NCBI GenBank assembly: GCA_964035545.1
Contig: OZ037769.1
Coordinates: 5,886,429-5,950,428 of the forward strand
Direction of reading: 5' to 3'
Source of the DNA: Bugula neritina
Taxonomy: Eukaryota > Bryozoa > Gymnolaemata > Cheilostomatida > Bugulidae
DNA length: 64,000 nt
Position 1 is the first letter of the stretch. Each line of letters starts with the position of its first letter. Below the pieces are notes generated by a model. That model was given only the letters and a program-made list of their open reading frames with translations, ran no database searches and was not told the origin of the DNA. The translations under genes were made by a program, and so were the position numbers. Shown here piece by piece: positions 1-14,053 of this stretch.

Positions 1-781
<781 letters not shown>

Positions 782-3700
782 AAAGCCTGGGAACATTTTC
801 CTGAAGAATTTAATAAGGTTTTAGAAAGTGCGCTAAGCACAGGAGGCAGAAAGAGAAGAGCCGCTACAGACGGTAGCTATACTTCATACATACTGGATGG
901 TTATCCCAAAGTTGGCGATAAAGAAGTGACTGTTGTACTATTTGTTGAAGATGGTAAGTAGTCTAACAAATATTCTCTCACCAACTAATTTAGGTATATT
1001 TCTGTCCCAGAGATCACTGCTTTATTAGTATTAGGTCATCAGATCATTAGTTGCAATTTTCAATCTATTGAATATGAGGCAATTGATATTTTGTTATACA
1101 AAAGTTGGTGCCAAAATTTCAGAGCATATATTATACACTTTATCTGTGACATTATGTAGGAGAGAGCAGAATTCATGAACATAGAGTTTGCTGACCTCAC
1201 TTCTTTTAATAGTAATGTAGTGTCAAGTTTTAATCTCTGGTTGCTCAGATTGAAATAATTGTGCTTTATAGGAACTCTTCAATGTTTCTCTGACATGTTT
1301 ATTTAACCAATTTCATCTTAAAAAGAATAATTATGTTATAAAAATTAAAATATGAAATGTGAAGGTAATAATTGCATTACTTTTATACAAGCAATTTTAT
1401 TGGCTTTAAAATAGCAAATTCTACAAAAGTTTAATATACTATTGATACTTTCTTGCAATTGACTGAAGGTCATGCATAAGTCATTTTGGCGTACAATACT
1501 TGACTATGCTTATAATATTTTTATAAAGAAAATGTTTTAATTGGTCAGTAAATAACCTTCACATCACGTAGTAGTATTTTAATAGGTCTAAATTTAATAT
1601 GCAGCTACAGGTAAATTTTGCTAGTTAGCCATCAAATCTTTCAATTCAACACATGAAGTGCATATAACTAAAAAAGCTTCAAAGATAGAAACATCGTATA
1701 AAAAACTTGTTTACAAAATAAATTAAAGAATGCCCCCAAAACAACACAGCTGCAGTAGACATGCTATTCCATTAAGCAAAGGGCCACACGATTTTCTGCA
1801 TGCGGGTCCACATTGAATGACATGCCATACACAATGCTTGGTTGTGGGTACGGAAATGTATTAGACAATGATCTTGGGTTTTAACTTTACTGCTCGCCTA
1901 CAGATGTTTGTTTTTAAATTTACTTTAGATATTATAAAATCGGAAATGCAAACTGAATGAAACCGTTTTAATTCATTTCACTAAAAAATTAAACTCAAAT
2001 TGAAATTAAGAAAGTGTGCTCGCTAAAAGGTAATCAGCCAATTAGATCAAACTCGCTCGAGCCTGCTGTACTTCTCGCTCAGCATGTTACCAGCATGAAA
2101 ACCCGCACACAACAGCCAATTTTGGGCTAAACTGGTCCTCCGCTAATAAGTTTATGAACTTGTAATAATTAGACACCTCTTTCCATGATTATCTATAACT
2201 AGGTCTGCTCTATGCAAAATCAATACGTAGATTGTGTAAAATGTGAAGCAAAATGTAGATGACAGCAACAGAAATTTTCAAAGTAATTTCCAAAAACTAA
2301 AGCAATTTATGTCAACTGTGCTGATACTTGTTTTGTAATCTTCTCGTACCACCATTACAGAGCTTCTGTATGATAACTGTAGCTATAACCATATATATGT
2401 AGATATGTTCTGAATATATAATATAGATTTGGCAATGCATACTTTATACATAAGGCATGACTGATGATATTAATAGATTGATTTATTTTGATTGTTTAAA
2501 CACAAACATTGTGCATTACATAGGTTCAGGCCAAGTTGTACCAAAAGCAAAGGTAGAGCAAGCCATGAAGAACCTGGCTGACCCTAAAATCAAACCAGAC
2601 AGTGGTGTGATTTATGTTAGAACTGAGGAGTTGCCAAAAGAGTTACAATCCTCTTCAAACACTGGGAAAGGAGAATCTAATCAAGGAAGTGAAAAGGGTG
2701 AGAACCTTACAACAATCTGGATTACAACATTGCATAAAGTCATAACTGTTCTAGTTTTACCATCACCTGTGAAAATTCCCACCTGCCAAAATAAGTTATA
2801 GCCAACTGTAAACAGCGATGTATTCAATAACGTTGAAAACTCCACAGATACATTTAACTAGTATTAAGCAGATATTATTCTGTGAGCTAACCTAAAGGAA
2901 TTTGGAGGATAAAAACCTACAATAAAAATTGTCAATTTTTATTTAATATGGGCACTGTTACTTCACAAATTTTTTTCGTATTTCATTTACATTTTATTTA
3001 CTTTACTATTTATCTGGGCTCACAGTAATGATTTGCTTACTGCTTGTGGGATTGATAGCTGTAGCCAACATGGAACACTTTGAAACATGGACACATGACC
3101 TGAGCCAACTGCTGATAATCACTAAACTTGAAATAGCTTTTGGGGTAACATGAAAGTCACGGAATATTTGAGTTCCGTTGGTCAAATATGTTGCAACATT
3201 ATAAACATCAACAGATCTGCAACAAAAATAACTGACATATATATGTCTAGTTGATGTAAATTTAATATAAAATAATAATGCTGGTTTCCTGTCAACTTAA
3301 TGCAAATTATGGAGTACTCAATGGTGTTCAAAATGTGTAATGTGTTCAAAATGCATACAAAACTCAATTCACTGGGGACATCTTGCTTAAAAATATACAA
3401 TCGCTAAACATTATCCTAACACAAGTTAGCTTTCTTTTTCTGTTTTAATATCTATTCATTTTTTGCTTATATACACATCTACATGGTCAACAACTGTTAC
3501 TAACTTTGGGACTATATACAATATATTTTATAAATTAATAGTCAACTACATGTATATAAACACTTGCCTAGTACCCACAGACTAGTAGTAAAACAGTGGA
3601 TGCCAATGAAATATCATTTTTCTAATGGGAGTTATATTTCACTTATGGAAAAACACAAAAGTTTGCTATATCTGCCTAAAGTCAAGCTATATAACTATAA

Positions 3701-4930
3701 GGTTGCATAAGTCAAATTGTTGTATGGGAGAGTCCATGGTATTGAAATTATTTGTAGTAACAGTAAACTATAAGGTGTTACTCAATTATGTATGGTATGT
3801 ATTAAAGTGAAATATAAGAGGCAGCAAATATAATACACATCACTTTTTAAATATTTTCTGTTGAGTGTATTTTAACTCTACAGAAAATAAGCGTAGAACG
3901 CAAGTTATTATTTATAAAAATTATACTTGTATTAAAAATTATATATTCTTAACAAAATTCATCAAAATTACTTTTAAAATTTGTATAAGTAATGCACCAA
4001 CTGCAAACCCTTTGGAAATTTATTTAAGTTTTTAAGCCTGCATTTTCTGCATTTAATGCTCTCCACCCATACCAATATTTTATTTTACAGTAGATAACAG
4101 ACTATGGATAGCAATTGTGATCATTGTTGGATTAACGGCAGGTATTGTGGCCATCACCTTCATGGGTGTTTGGTGTTACAATTTCACCAAAAAGAAGAAA
4201 ACAGGTCAAATGCATGTTAGTCAAAAGGTAATGATTAATCTAATTTTATTTTACTGGGCATGTAAGAAATCAAAATACTCATTGGTAAATAAATATTTTT
4301 ATTATAATTATAATGCACTTTTGAGAATGGCTTGTCATGTGCACTTTTACTAGTTGAAGATTTTAGCCATTCATTGGAATGCTGATTGAACTGAAATCAT
4401 CTTTGATTAGATCTGCTTGAACCAGTTCAGATTGATTGCATGACACTAAATCGGTCTACAAATCCTTCTCGATCTGAACAGGCCATTAGTTACTAAGAGT
4501 GCTTGATTCAACTATCAAAAGGAAGATAACTTACAATGTTTTTACAATCTGAAAATAATTTCGTTTACAATGTAGGATATTTGTTCAAATGCAACTAAGT
4601 CACTTTGATACTAATTAGAGTGGTATAGGTTAACTGCAACTTTATATGTGATCTATCATCTATATAATATACCGTAAGCTTATACGAAAAGCAAGGTATT
4701 TATTTCAAAACCTATGCCCATGCTAAACCAACAGCCTCTGGAAGTATATCTTGGTACACTGCCTGTTGCAGAATGGTTTGGTGGGAGCGGATGAACTGAA
4801 CAACTCCTACAAACCCATATCTGGGCATGACAACCTTGCGATGGAAGGAGATAATGATCCTAATCATAACGCAGCTAGAGGGAAGATTGTTGAGGATGAA
4901 ATGAACAACGTTTCAGAAAATGCTGTGTAA
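782..4930 (+). CDS. KIAA1549-family type I membrane protein, C-terminal part
   Basis: Four exons join in phase: 782-953, 2524-2697, 4091-4227 and 4772-4930 (stop TAA 4928-4930). The acceptor at 781 shows that earlier exons exist, so this is partial. The extracellular part carries GRKRRAATDGSY followed by a beta-strand-like VTVVLFVEDGSG and a helix, PKAKVEQAMKNL. This order (basic cleavage-like site, GSYT, strand, Gly turn, Ala/Leu helix, linker, N-L/R-L-W-I at the membrane) is what I remember of the juxtamembrane region of vertebrate KIAA1549/KIAA1549L. A single membrane span follows (LWIAIVIIVGLTAGIVAITF), then a KKKK stop-transfer. The cytoplasmic tail is only about 65 residues, acidic and Asn-rich, far shorter than the several hundred residues of the vertebrate proteins. 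Family assignment is by remembered similarity; the function is unknown. Confidence 0.68.
1781..2117. mobile_element. Decayed MITE copy (same family as 26253-26583)
   Basis: It starts with gggccacacg and a gcatgcgg stretch, matching the terminus of the element at 26253. It contains an internal segment with gctcgct...cagccaattag, also present in that element, and ends with gcatgaaaacccgcacac, a mutated form of the other terminus. Its length (337 bp) is close to the 331 bp of the better copy. It sits in an intron of the KIAA1549-like gene. Confidence 0.6.
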
Positions 4931-5903
4931 AACATTTTATATGCAAGTTATATTCTTTTTCTCAAGACTTAAACTGCACATACACACCGTCTTGGCTTCT
5001 CATTAGGATTGTGTGGAGGATCTTGCTAAATTAGCCTATATCCTGGAACACTAGTTGATGTATTTGCATATACCTACCTAAGAACTACTCCTTGTTAGGC
5101 TATATAAGAAAGACTATGTTATTAGATTTTAGAATGTTTTCTCGGGCATCTTTTTTACTGATATATTATGAACATTGTACTCTGTTAGATTTATTTACTG
5201 TGTAATATATATATATAATTATATATATAAAATCATATATATAAATATATATATTAGGTAATTTAATCACAATGCTATTGCCCAACTAAAAATAGTTCTA
5301 TGCAGGACACATATTTGAATGAGTGATACTTTTGAAATTGTTAAACCCACACACAGTATACCCAAAATATTTTGATTTTATATTATTGGCTAAACCCTCG
5401 ATTCATTATTATATTATTTCTACATTGCTGCTTGCCTGAGTCACCCTGTCATATCCCAGATAATTTATTACTCATTTAAAATATAATAATACACCAAATT
5501 AGCAGTGTCTTATGATTTAGAGATACATTTTCAAACCAGCACCTCTAAAATAATATTACCATAAAACTAAGAGAAGCGAAGCAGAGCAATTGTCTGTTGT
5601 CTTCACCAGTCAACTTTTATTGAAAATGTTATTTTATTTGATAAAGAATGTGTATAAACAAACTAAAAGTATACTATAACAACAACAACTAGGCTCAACA
5701 AAGCTATAAATAAAACATTAAGGCATGATGTCACATTGAGCATATCTATCACTAACTAGGTCAAGGGGCACAAGGTAGCTAGAGAAAACACACAGATTAT
5801 ATTCCTACGTGACTAGCATTACAGCAGCCATCAAATAAGCATCTTGTTGCAAGGCAGCGTGTATTCTACATTAGCTCAAAGCTGAATCTGCTGGCATCCT
5901 GGA
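4931..5903. other. Tail-to-tail intergenic/3'UTR region
   Basis: Between the stop codons of the KIAA1549-like gene (+) and TMX2 (-). It contains AT-rich low complexity at 5200-5260. On the minus strand an AATAAA (complement of 5616-5621) is a likely TMX2 polyadenylation signal. No coding potential seen. Confidence 0.7.
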
Positions 5904-8900
5904 TCACTGAGTTTTCTTTTGAGCTGCTCCAGTGCTAGCCTGAGGTTTAGAAGGACGTCCGATAGGGTGGCTCTTACACTGCCGATGTAACTCATTCAGA
6001 TCAAAGTGGTCCTTGATGTTCTTCTGTAAAAAGTTATTTAACTCTTCATTAGTAGATCAAATAGATATTACAAACAGCTAGTGAATAGTGTCATACAACC
6101 ATAACACTGTGTCAGAGTCTGAACACTGTAGCCAATATGGCTGCTCAGAATATAATTTACACTAAGAGTGACTTTGAAACTAAAATCCTGGTTCTCGTAA
6201 TAGTAACAACACTCTCTCAAGAGCCACTATCAACTAGAATATTGCACAAAAAGAAAATTTAGCCTAAAAATTCAGATCAAATAGACAATGACATGAGGTC
6301 CTTTGATGATTAAATGCCCTTCTTACCATAGCCTTTGTCGAGATCCAAGCCACTAACCTAGTGCTTTAATTATAAGACCATAATATAAGACAAGTCCTTA
6401 GCTTGCTTAAGAAAAACCCTCTCCACTAGGGGTTCCTGCAGGGATGGTGACTATAAACCTGCTTGAGTTTATAAGACGTCCCACTCACACACAAGTGGTG
6501 ATGTTACAGTTGTGCGCGTGCGCACATGCAACACACATGCAACACACACACACAGACACACACAAGAGCTAGTATAGAACATGCAACACTTATAGCTCAC
6601 CTCTGAGAAGTAAAACTTCTGCACAGTTCCTTTATAGTCCACATATGGTCGACGCATTTTCTCCTTTCCATTAACAAACAGAATCACAGTTGGTAGCTGT
6701 TTGGACCAGGAACTTCCGTCAACTTTATACCTAATAAACAGTAGAGGCACACAATATATTGCAACCTCAAAAGAGAAGACAAATTCAACTCACAACTGCT
6801 AAACATTGATATATTAATGGTGAACTTATTATCTAAAGAGAAACGTGATGAGGATTAATAAATTTGTAAAATTTACAAAAGGAAATGTAAAAACTAATTA
6901 TTAAACTGGAATAGCTGTAATACTCACTGTGAGGCTACATCCTGGTAACGACTAGCATCAATTTTACCAAATTTAAGGTTTGGCAGTGAATAACTAAAAC
7001 AGGAAGTAAATTTTGATGAGAATGTAAAAAATCAGCAATCTACGATTCATACATTACATAAGAAACAAGAGATATGATGTAACACAAGACACTTTCAATA
7101 GCTGCAATCCAATACACACGCGTTACCTTACACACTCGTAAGCTTACACACACTCACAACCTTATACTCACTCGTAGGATATCTTAGCGAATTCCTCTGC
7201 CAGTTTCACACAGGCCGGAGACCATGAGGCATAGAAAGCTATTAGCCAGGTTATTCTCTTGTCTTTCTCTAACTCATGCTGATAATGAAGAGGGAAATAG
7301 GTACATAAATAATACTCATAGTTTTTTCAATCTATTACACATTAGCACTTTAAAGAATCCATGACACACTTCATTTAAGCAGCATTAAAATATTCGTATA
7401 TGTATTAGCTTTCATTTACATATTGTTTTCGAATTAAATGCTTCAACATTTTGTTTAACAATAAATTTTGCTGAATTGATTTGAGATTTCTAATCATTTG
7501 CTGAGGACATTTTGATCGGCTTTGAAGTTCATGGTATTATAAAACTGTAATTACTATGAATAGCCTACACTGCTATGCTTTAACTTACCTCTAAATTTGG
7601 ACCCCTAAAGTAAGTGATGGAGTCCGGCCCAGCGTAGTCTGCAGGGGCTGGTATGAAGATCATGTGCACTAAACGAGCAGAAGAATGTAAACTGTGAGAG
7701 TTTGTGTGAGAGAAGATTACACAAAGTATGAAGCTGCTGTATAATTTACAACTGGCACGCTTTGAGCTTTGATGGTTGTAAATTGCTCATATCCGAGAAA
7801 GCCATGAAGCAATATTTTTGTGGTATCAATATTATTGCAGCATGAAGAATAACTCCTCTAGAAGTTAATAAATCAATCTCAATGATGTATTCAAAAAGTT
7901 TTAAATTTCCAGCTTTTATTTCTACCTTTTAATCATTCGGAACATTATACACAATCCTTAAAACCAAGTACAAATTTAACTTTTTAAAAAAATATCAGAA
8001 GTATTTTGAAGGTCATAGTTATCACTGAGAAGAGGTTTACTCACCTAAACATACAACTATGTAGATAGCTGAGTAGAGAATATTGTATCGCCCATAGAGA
8101 AGGACATTGAGAATCTTTGTGAACATACATAGAGTTGAGAAATACTCCTTAAACGAACCTGTGCAAGATTAGCAATTAATTATTTAAAAAATGTCAACTA
8201 AAAGCATGTTATTTCCAGCTATATATTATATAGATACTTTTGAGTTTTACTATGTCAATGTGAGTTAGCAACTATTGAATCATTATGATTTAAAAGACTT
8301 ATATACCATGCTCTGTGCAAAGAAGGGAACAAGCCCTGAAACAGTTGCTATAGGTATATATATAAAATTAATATTACAGTTCAATAGTAAATAACGTATA
8401 CTATCTACAATACAATAGCCAATCACACAAGCCTACAGCGCACCTCAAATTTAGCAACAGACCTTTAAACAGGGTAACGGTTCTAATTTTAACATAAATA
8501 TTTACAAGCTTTACATAAACAGTACATATAGTTTACAACTCTTACAAATACCTGGTTTACACAAGATCAAACAATCTAACATAATTATTCTACTTACTTC
8601 TTTGCTTTTTTGTTTTAAGCGCCAGCACACACCCTAAGAAAGTTAAAAGCTCTAATTCCCGCTGAAATGACAGGAAATCATTATTTACATAATATTACCA
8701 CAAACAATGAATCTGATACTATATATGAAAGGTAGAGTCAGCCTATAATAGTGATATTATTATACTTGTATCTAGTAAACCAATAAAAAATGAGCTTATA
8801 AACAGTCTAAAGAAATGGCGGAGTCTCACATTTTTCAAATAGCTTCAAGAGAATTTTCAATTTCTGTAATCATAAATAGACTCTTTTCAGAGGTCTCTGA

Positions 8901-11210
8901 TATTCCCTTTACATTTAGCCTAAGAGTTGTGCCCTCCCAAAGTGAATCAGTTGAACCTTCGTATAGAAAGCAAACTCATTAAAAATTTAAAGTTTGGCTG
9001 CTACTTAAAGTTCTAACTATGCTATAGAATTTTTATTTTTGGAGATAGATATTTTGGTATAAGCATACATATTGGCAGTTCAAAATTCTTTTAAAAGTAT
9101 TTCTTAATGGATAATTTTAACAGAAATAAACTTGAAAGCATTTTTGTGGTTTTGGTTACTGAGCAATGACTAAAACCACAAAATTGAATTCATGTCTATT
9201 TTGCTCAACATATTTCATTTTGAGAGACCAAAACTCTTAATTGTAAGGGGTAACATTGGGGACCACTGAAAAGGGTTTATTGACAGAATCCTAGACTCGT
9301 TATTCCACTTCATGCAATTCACAGCAAGTAAACTGTTTCCAAGACCGACAAAAACATTCAATTTTATTGCTTTTGTTCAAAGTTTGGTTAAAACTTTTAA
9401 TGATATTATGATTTTCTGCTAAAACTGCCTGCAACTGCAGTATAAAACAAGCTAAGAGACAGGGATGTTTAAGTTGATAAATACAGCATCGGCTAGCTAG
9501 GTATACGGTTTATAACATAGATAGCTATATTAATTCAACAGTGTGGTCTAGTAGCAATACCTGTGCCCGAATTTACAGTTAACAATGGTAGCTGTAATAG
9601 ATAGTGAATTAAAATTTAACAATATCATACTTATTTACAGTATTTTAACTTACAGCGAATCACAAAGTAATGGGCATAGTCACTATGATACTCATACTGA
9701 AGGCACTTAGTTTTACATTGAATAAAAGTTTCAGTCACATTGGTGTTTAAAGGCTTTACAGTATTGTAAATGTGGATATATGGGCACCCACACTGTAATG
9801 CAGGCTGCAAGTATAAAATTAAATAATAAATGCTATACAAATACCAAGAGTAAGCCTTTTGGTAATAGTATTAGTAAATGAATACAATAACGTATGTAAG
9901 ATATAACATTACATACGTTACTGTTATATCTTCAAACTCCTGGCTATTGTCAAGACCCAACTAACACTATGATTATGACCATTGGACTTAAGCACTGATA
10001 ATTACATAGTAGTGGACTAGGTAGTTAACAGCTATGCTTATGGCTGTCATGGTGATGGTAACAGTTAAACTTAGTGTCATTACCATTATGATTTTAATTG
10101 TCACGCTAAACCTTAACGCAAGAGAAATCATAAAAATTATCATTATATAATTGTATAGTTACACTAATTACTAATTACAAATATTAAAAAATACATATAT
10201 TAATCAATATAATAATAATAAAAACAATAATCATAACCACTCAACACTTAAAAGTTAATGAGTGATACTGATAATGATAATTAAAATGACCATCACTAAT
10301 CACTATCAGTATGAGCATCAATATAGATAGAAGCTGAATAGAACTAGAAGTAAAACAATAAATTAAATTTAATTATAATAATATTAATAATATAAAAAAT
10401 AAATGATAAAAATAAAATAATAGAAATTCAAGTAATTATTTAACTTGTAGGCTACTAAATCCAATACTTATACCTATAGTTCATTGGTAAAGTGTAAAAC
10501 TAAATGTAAATAATATTAGTTATAATGACATAAAGTAATACTAAAAGTAAAAGTAAATCTAGTAGTAGTAGTAGTAGTAGTAGTACTACTACTACTACTA
10601 CTACTAGTAGTAGTAGTTATACTTTTAGAGTTAGACTGTAGACATAGTTAGTATCATAGTATTACTAAGACTAATAGTAATAGTATTAGTAATAGTATAT
10701 ATTACCTTAATTTATAGTTATACTATTACTATTAGTATTAATATTAGTATTACTAACTTACTTATAGTTATACCAAGTCCACTTACTAAGATAAATATTG
10801 CCAAATTTTATAGTAATCACTCATTTTAAAAGTAAAAGCAAAAATAAAAATAATAGCAATAGTATTACTATTAGTAATATTCATACTCATACTCATACTG
10901 AGGCTAAATTTACTATATTTTAACAATAATTTATATAAATATTATAATAATAAATTTATAATTACATTAATGATTAAATATAATCATAATCATTAAATTT
11001 TATATTTAATTATTAATATATAACTTGAATTAGTCAATTACTACATCAATATGAATAGTTGCTTACCATTTCATATTCGCATGTTTCAAATATCGCATTA
11101 CATAGGTGAGGCAAATTTTTCAATATAAAGAATGATGCTGCCAAAATTAAATTAACCAAATAATGTGGTTTTAACAAAAATTGGTAAGTTTTTAAAGTTT
11201 TCAGATCCAT
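5904..11210 (-). CDS. TMX2: Thioredoxin-related transmembrane protein 2 (TMX2)
   Basis: Eight exons, read from high to low coordinate: 11210-11067, 8661-8598, 8158-8045, 7668-7589, 7278-7172, 6993-6928, 6730-6601 and 6023-5904. All phases agree, giving 274 aa (human 296). TMX2 is an ER membrane thioredoxin-family protein, enriched at ER-mitochondria contacts and tied to calcium and redox control. Exon 1 gives the signal-anchor-like start MDLKTLKTYQFLLKPHYLVN and a hydrophobic segment ending LKNLPHLC, like human RKLPPLC. Further hydrophobic segments follow at about 55-64 and 94-108. The thioredoxin-like domain has S154-P-A-C157 where classic enzymes have CxxC; human TMX2 has SNDC, so the single-Cys site is normal for the family. 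The cis-Pro motif KQLPT is at 203-206. The C-terminus KKTQ fits a KKxx ER-retrieval signal. The ATG was chosen because it opens the exon whose protein aligns with the human N-terminus. Confidence 0.95.
6391..6472 (+). repeat. tRNA-SINE 3' tail fragment
   Basis: Contains the family tail: ccttagc, then a run of A, then aggggtt, then cagggatggtgactataaac. The segment just before it (about 6335-6390) resembles the family's head in the opposite orientation, so the copy looks rearranged. It lies in the last TMX2 intron. Confidence 0.65.
6511..6566. repeat. Short (CA)n / GCGC low-complexity tract
   Basis: Imperfect CA dinucleotide repeat preceded by alternating purine-pyrimidine tgcgcgtgcgcaca, a potential Z-DNA-forming stretch, in the last TMX2 intron. 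Confidence 0.8.
9654..9804 (-). CDS. Orphan Cys-rich exon inside TMX2 intron 1
   Basis: A 151-bp open segment with a good acceptor (tatacttgcag before 9804) and a consensus donor (GTAAGT after 9654). It encodes 50 residues with four Cys in two pairs (CGCPY and CKTKC) and an N-glycosylation sequon (NVT). It enters in phase 0 and leaves in phase 1, exactly the phases of TMX2 exon 2 (8661-8598), so it could replace that exon in frame. Its sequence does not resemble TMX2 as I know it. It may also belong to an unrelated or decayed gene, or be chance. Confidence 0.4.
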
Positions 11211-11254
11211 TACTATGGGCATGATTATAGCAGATGTTGAAGTAAAGTCACTGA

Positions 11255-11404
11255 ATTGTTCTATAAGCAGCTCCCTGTTGAGAATGAAGGACGATTTTAG
11301 TGTGGGGAGGTTTCAAGTTTGGAATTAGGTCCCCATTTCTAAACTTGAGACCCTAAACTAAAATTGTCTTTCACCCCCAACTCGGCGCTGCTTATGGAAC
11401 AACT
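11255..11404. repeat. Foldback (inverted-repeat) element upstream of TMX2
   Basis: Two arms of about 65 bp (11255-11320 and 11341-11404) are imperfect reverse complements. The left arm holds ctataagcagctcc and the right arm's complement ccataagcagcgcc; the inner ends are tttcaagttt and aaacttgaga. A 20-bp spacer separates them. The element begins about 45 bp upstream of the TMX2 start codon, so it probably lies in the 5'UTR or core promoter. Confidence 0.85.
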
Positions 11405-13496
11405 CAAAGTTCACGTTTTGTGAATAGTCTCGTTTTAGAAGTCTGTAAACTACGAAATTCAAACTGACCATGAAAATTGGTTCATGTAAAAACCCCAGGC
11501 TATTAAACATCGTAGGCATCCAGGTTATTTTGATAAAATCAATTACTGTTAATTAAAAGATCATACTTTTTTAGTTGCATTCACAAAATATATACAAAAA
11601 ATCTCAACTCAATATACCAGAAAAAATGAATTAAAATATATGTGTTAATAGCACTGAGATTGACGTGACCGTGGCGCATGAAAAATCTGAAAGAAGAGTT
11701 GTCTTCTATTTTTCTATATTAATATATAGAGCTTGTCGTGAAAATGAAGATTTTTTAAAAAAAATATTGTGATCCTCTGGTAACTTCCTGAATTTAGAAA
11801 ATTAACTCATATATTTCTTTTCATGTGGACAACAGCTCACTTTTTTTTAAATTTATTTTGAAGCTCTTTTCGTAAAAAATAATCAAAAGTAAAAAATCCA
11901 AAATTTTTACAAATTGGTTCGGGGCTTGACGTGAAAGGCATTTGGACGAAGATGTCAAGGTCACCATTAATAAATTTATTTTATCACAATTCACAATACT
12001 GCACAGAAAGTTAATGAAGTGGGCTGAAAATTAGGTTGCTAGCATATTCATATTGATATGCATTATATTGATTGTTACAGTATTATTTTTTAAATGTGTT
12101 TTGTTATCAGTTATGTTTAACTTCTTTATAGAGCTGCTGTTAGACTAAGACTAAGAGTAAGACATAATATTAGCAACAATGAATGATTCAATGATAATAT
12201 TAATAATTAATATCACTTTAATATTAAATTAAAATTATTATTAAATTGAAATTCACGTGACGTATCACTATCACTATGAGTATGAGTATCGTACAAATTA
12301 ATTATGAGTATGAGTATTACTATGACATTAACTCAATCAGTGATTGACTATTAGTATTACTATGAATATGACTGTGCATAACTCAATCACAATGAGAATA
12401 TCAATATGAATATGGCTTCTAATTCTTGTAACTTTTGACTATCACTATGATGATGCTGATAGTGATAATCACTGCCAGCCCAAGTCTCATACTCATAGTG
12501 ATACTATTACTATTGTCTATTAGTATTAATAACTAGTATTACTATTAGTACAACTACTAGTACTGTACTAGTATTACTCATAGTTCTGATAATGATGGAG
12601 ATAATAGTTTTAAAAGTTCTACTTCTACTTTTATAGTAACTGTGAGCTAGATTGTATATGTTGAACTCTACTCATTTTTTACTACTAATGCTAATACTAA
12701 TAGTAATAGTAATACTAATAATAATTATAGTTGTTATAATGATAGTAATACTAATAGTAATAATAACTATTTCAATTTGATAATTTATGTTTTACAACAG
12801 CATTATCGCTTATCAATTACATTGGTTCATAATATGATTATTTTAATTTTGCTTTGTGTGTTTTTTCATGTTGTAAATTTAAGTTCGTATGGTTATTTAA
12901 TGAACTAGAGAACTAGCCAAATGTTATGTACCGATTGCAATAATTTACTATAAACTCAGTGAAATTTAAAACCTAATTGATATTACTATGACATTGATTG
13001 TACAGAGGTAGCTAAAATATACATTAAATTACCAATAATTTTAACTCGCCAATACACTATGAGTAGAACAGTCAAATGCAATGATAGAAAATTAATTAGT
13101 CATAGCAGCCCGTTGCTTGAGGAACATTGAGCTACAGGTCTAAAATGATTTAGTTTTGTGATCCCTTATATAACAAAATAATTTTTTTTAAACTGGTTTA
13201 ATACTTTTATTATAAACACGCTTATCAAAGTAACATGTTTTTGATGTATATTCTATTAAAAAAGCAATCACATCAGGTTTTCAATTTGTATGTTGTACAA
13301 AGTTTATTATGGTGACAAGTTACTAAATTATATGGTTCAGCTTTGTAAAGTAAAGCTGATAAAATAAATACAATTATGTGATTGTTTTACTGCTATATAT
13401 TAAATTTAAATGAGTTGAATAATATCCTAGTGCATTGAATTAGATATTTTTTTTAGCTTTGGTACACCTGTTTGTTATAGGCTAACATTCCACCAA

Positions 13497-14053
13497 TAGA
13501 AGAATGGTGCAAGTAGAAGAAATTTCAGGTGCAGAAAGCTAAGGAGCAGTCAGAATGCTGCCAGAGTTGTGAAGAGGCACTTGAAAAAGCTGAATTTCAA
13601 TAATGACATGAAATTCGTAACAGATCACCCTGGTGTAATTGAACTGACATGGCCAGCAGAGTTCTCGAAGTCACATACAACAGCTATTTACATCATCATG
13701 GTTAGCTTAAATGTAATTCCTATATCAGTCTCTAATATATAGTTTGATATCTGCTGTAAATTCGCTTAAGGAGCATACACATAACCAAAACTGAGTTACA
13801 CTATAGTATTTGTTCTTGAATATATTTACCAAGATAAGTAGATTTGCTAATTCATTAACAGTAAAATTATAATGATACAACAATTTTTCTTTTAGATGAT
13901 TCAATCAATAACACAAGACACTACAACATGGTTTTGCAGTTATAGAGTATTAATTTTCTGGCTCTTTCCAAATCTTCATAGAAGGCAAAGAAAACCACCG
14001 TCAGCTTGCCTTTATAACTGAGTGCACGCGTCTTCCACCTACAGATGATGGTT
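13497..14053 (+). pseudogene. Coding-like relic or fragment of an unidentified gene
   Basis: After an acceptor-like ccaccaatag, an open stretch to about 13700 encodes a basic segment (RKLRSSQNAARVVKRHLKKL) followed by VTDHPGVIELTWPAEFSKSH. Near 13990-14053 a second stretch encodes ENHRQLAFITECTRLPPTDD and then TAA. Both read like real protein, but I found no donor/acceptor pair joining them in phase: the ATG|GTTAGC donor leaves phase 0 while the second stretch needs phase 1. No conserved family recognised. A small real gene with a missed exon is possible. Confidence 0.4.

Noticed and set aside
10561-10620. CRISPR-like array
   Set aside because: It is simple AGT/ACT trinucleotide repeat without spacers, in an animal genome.
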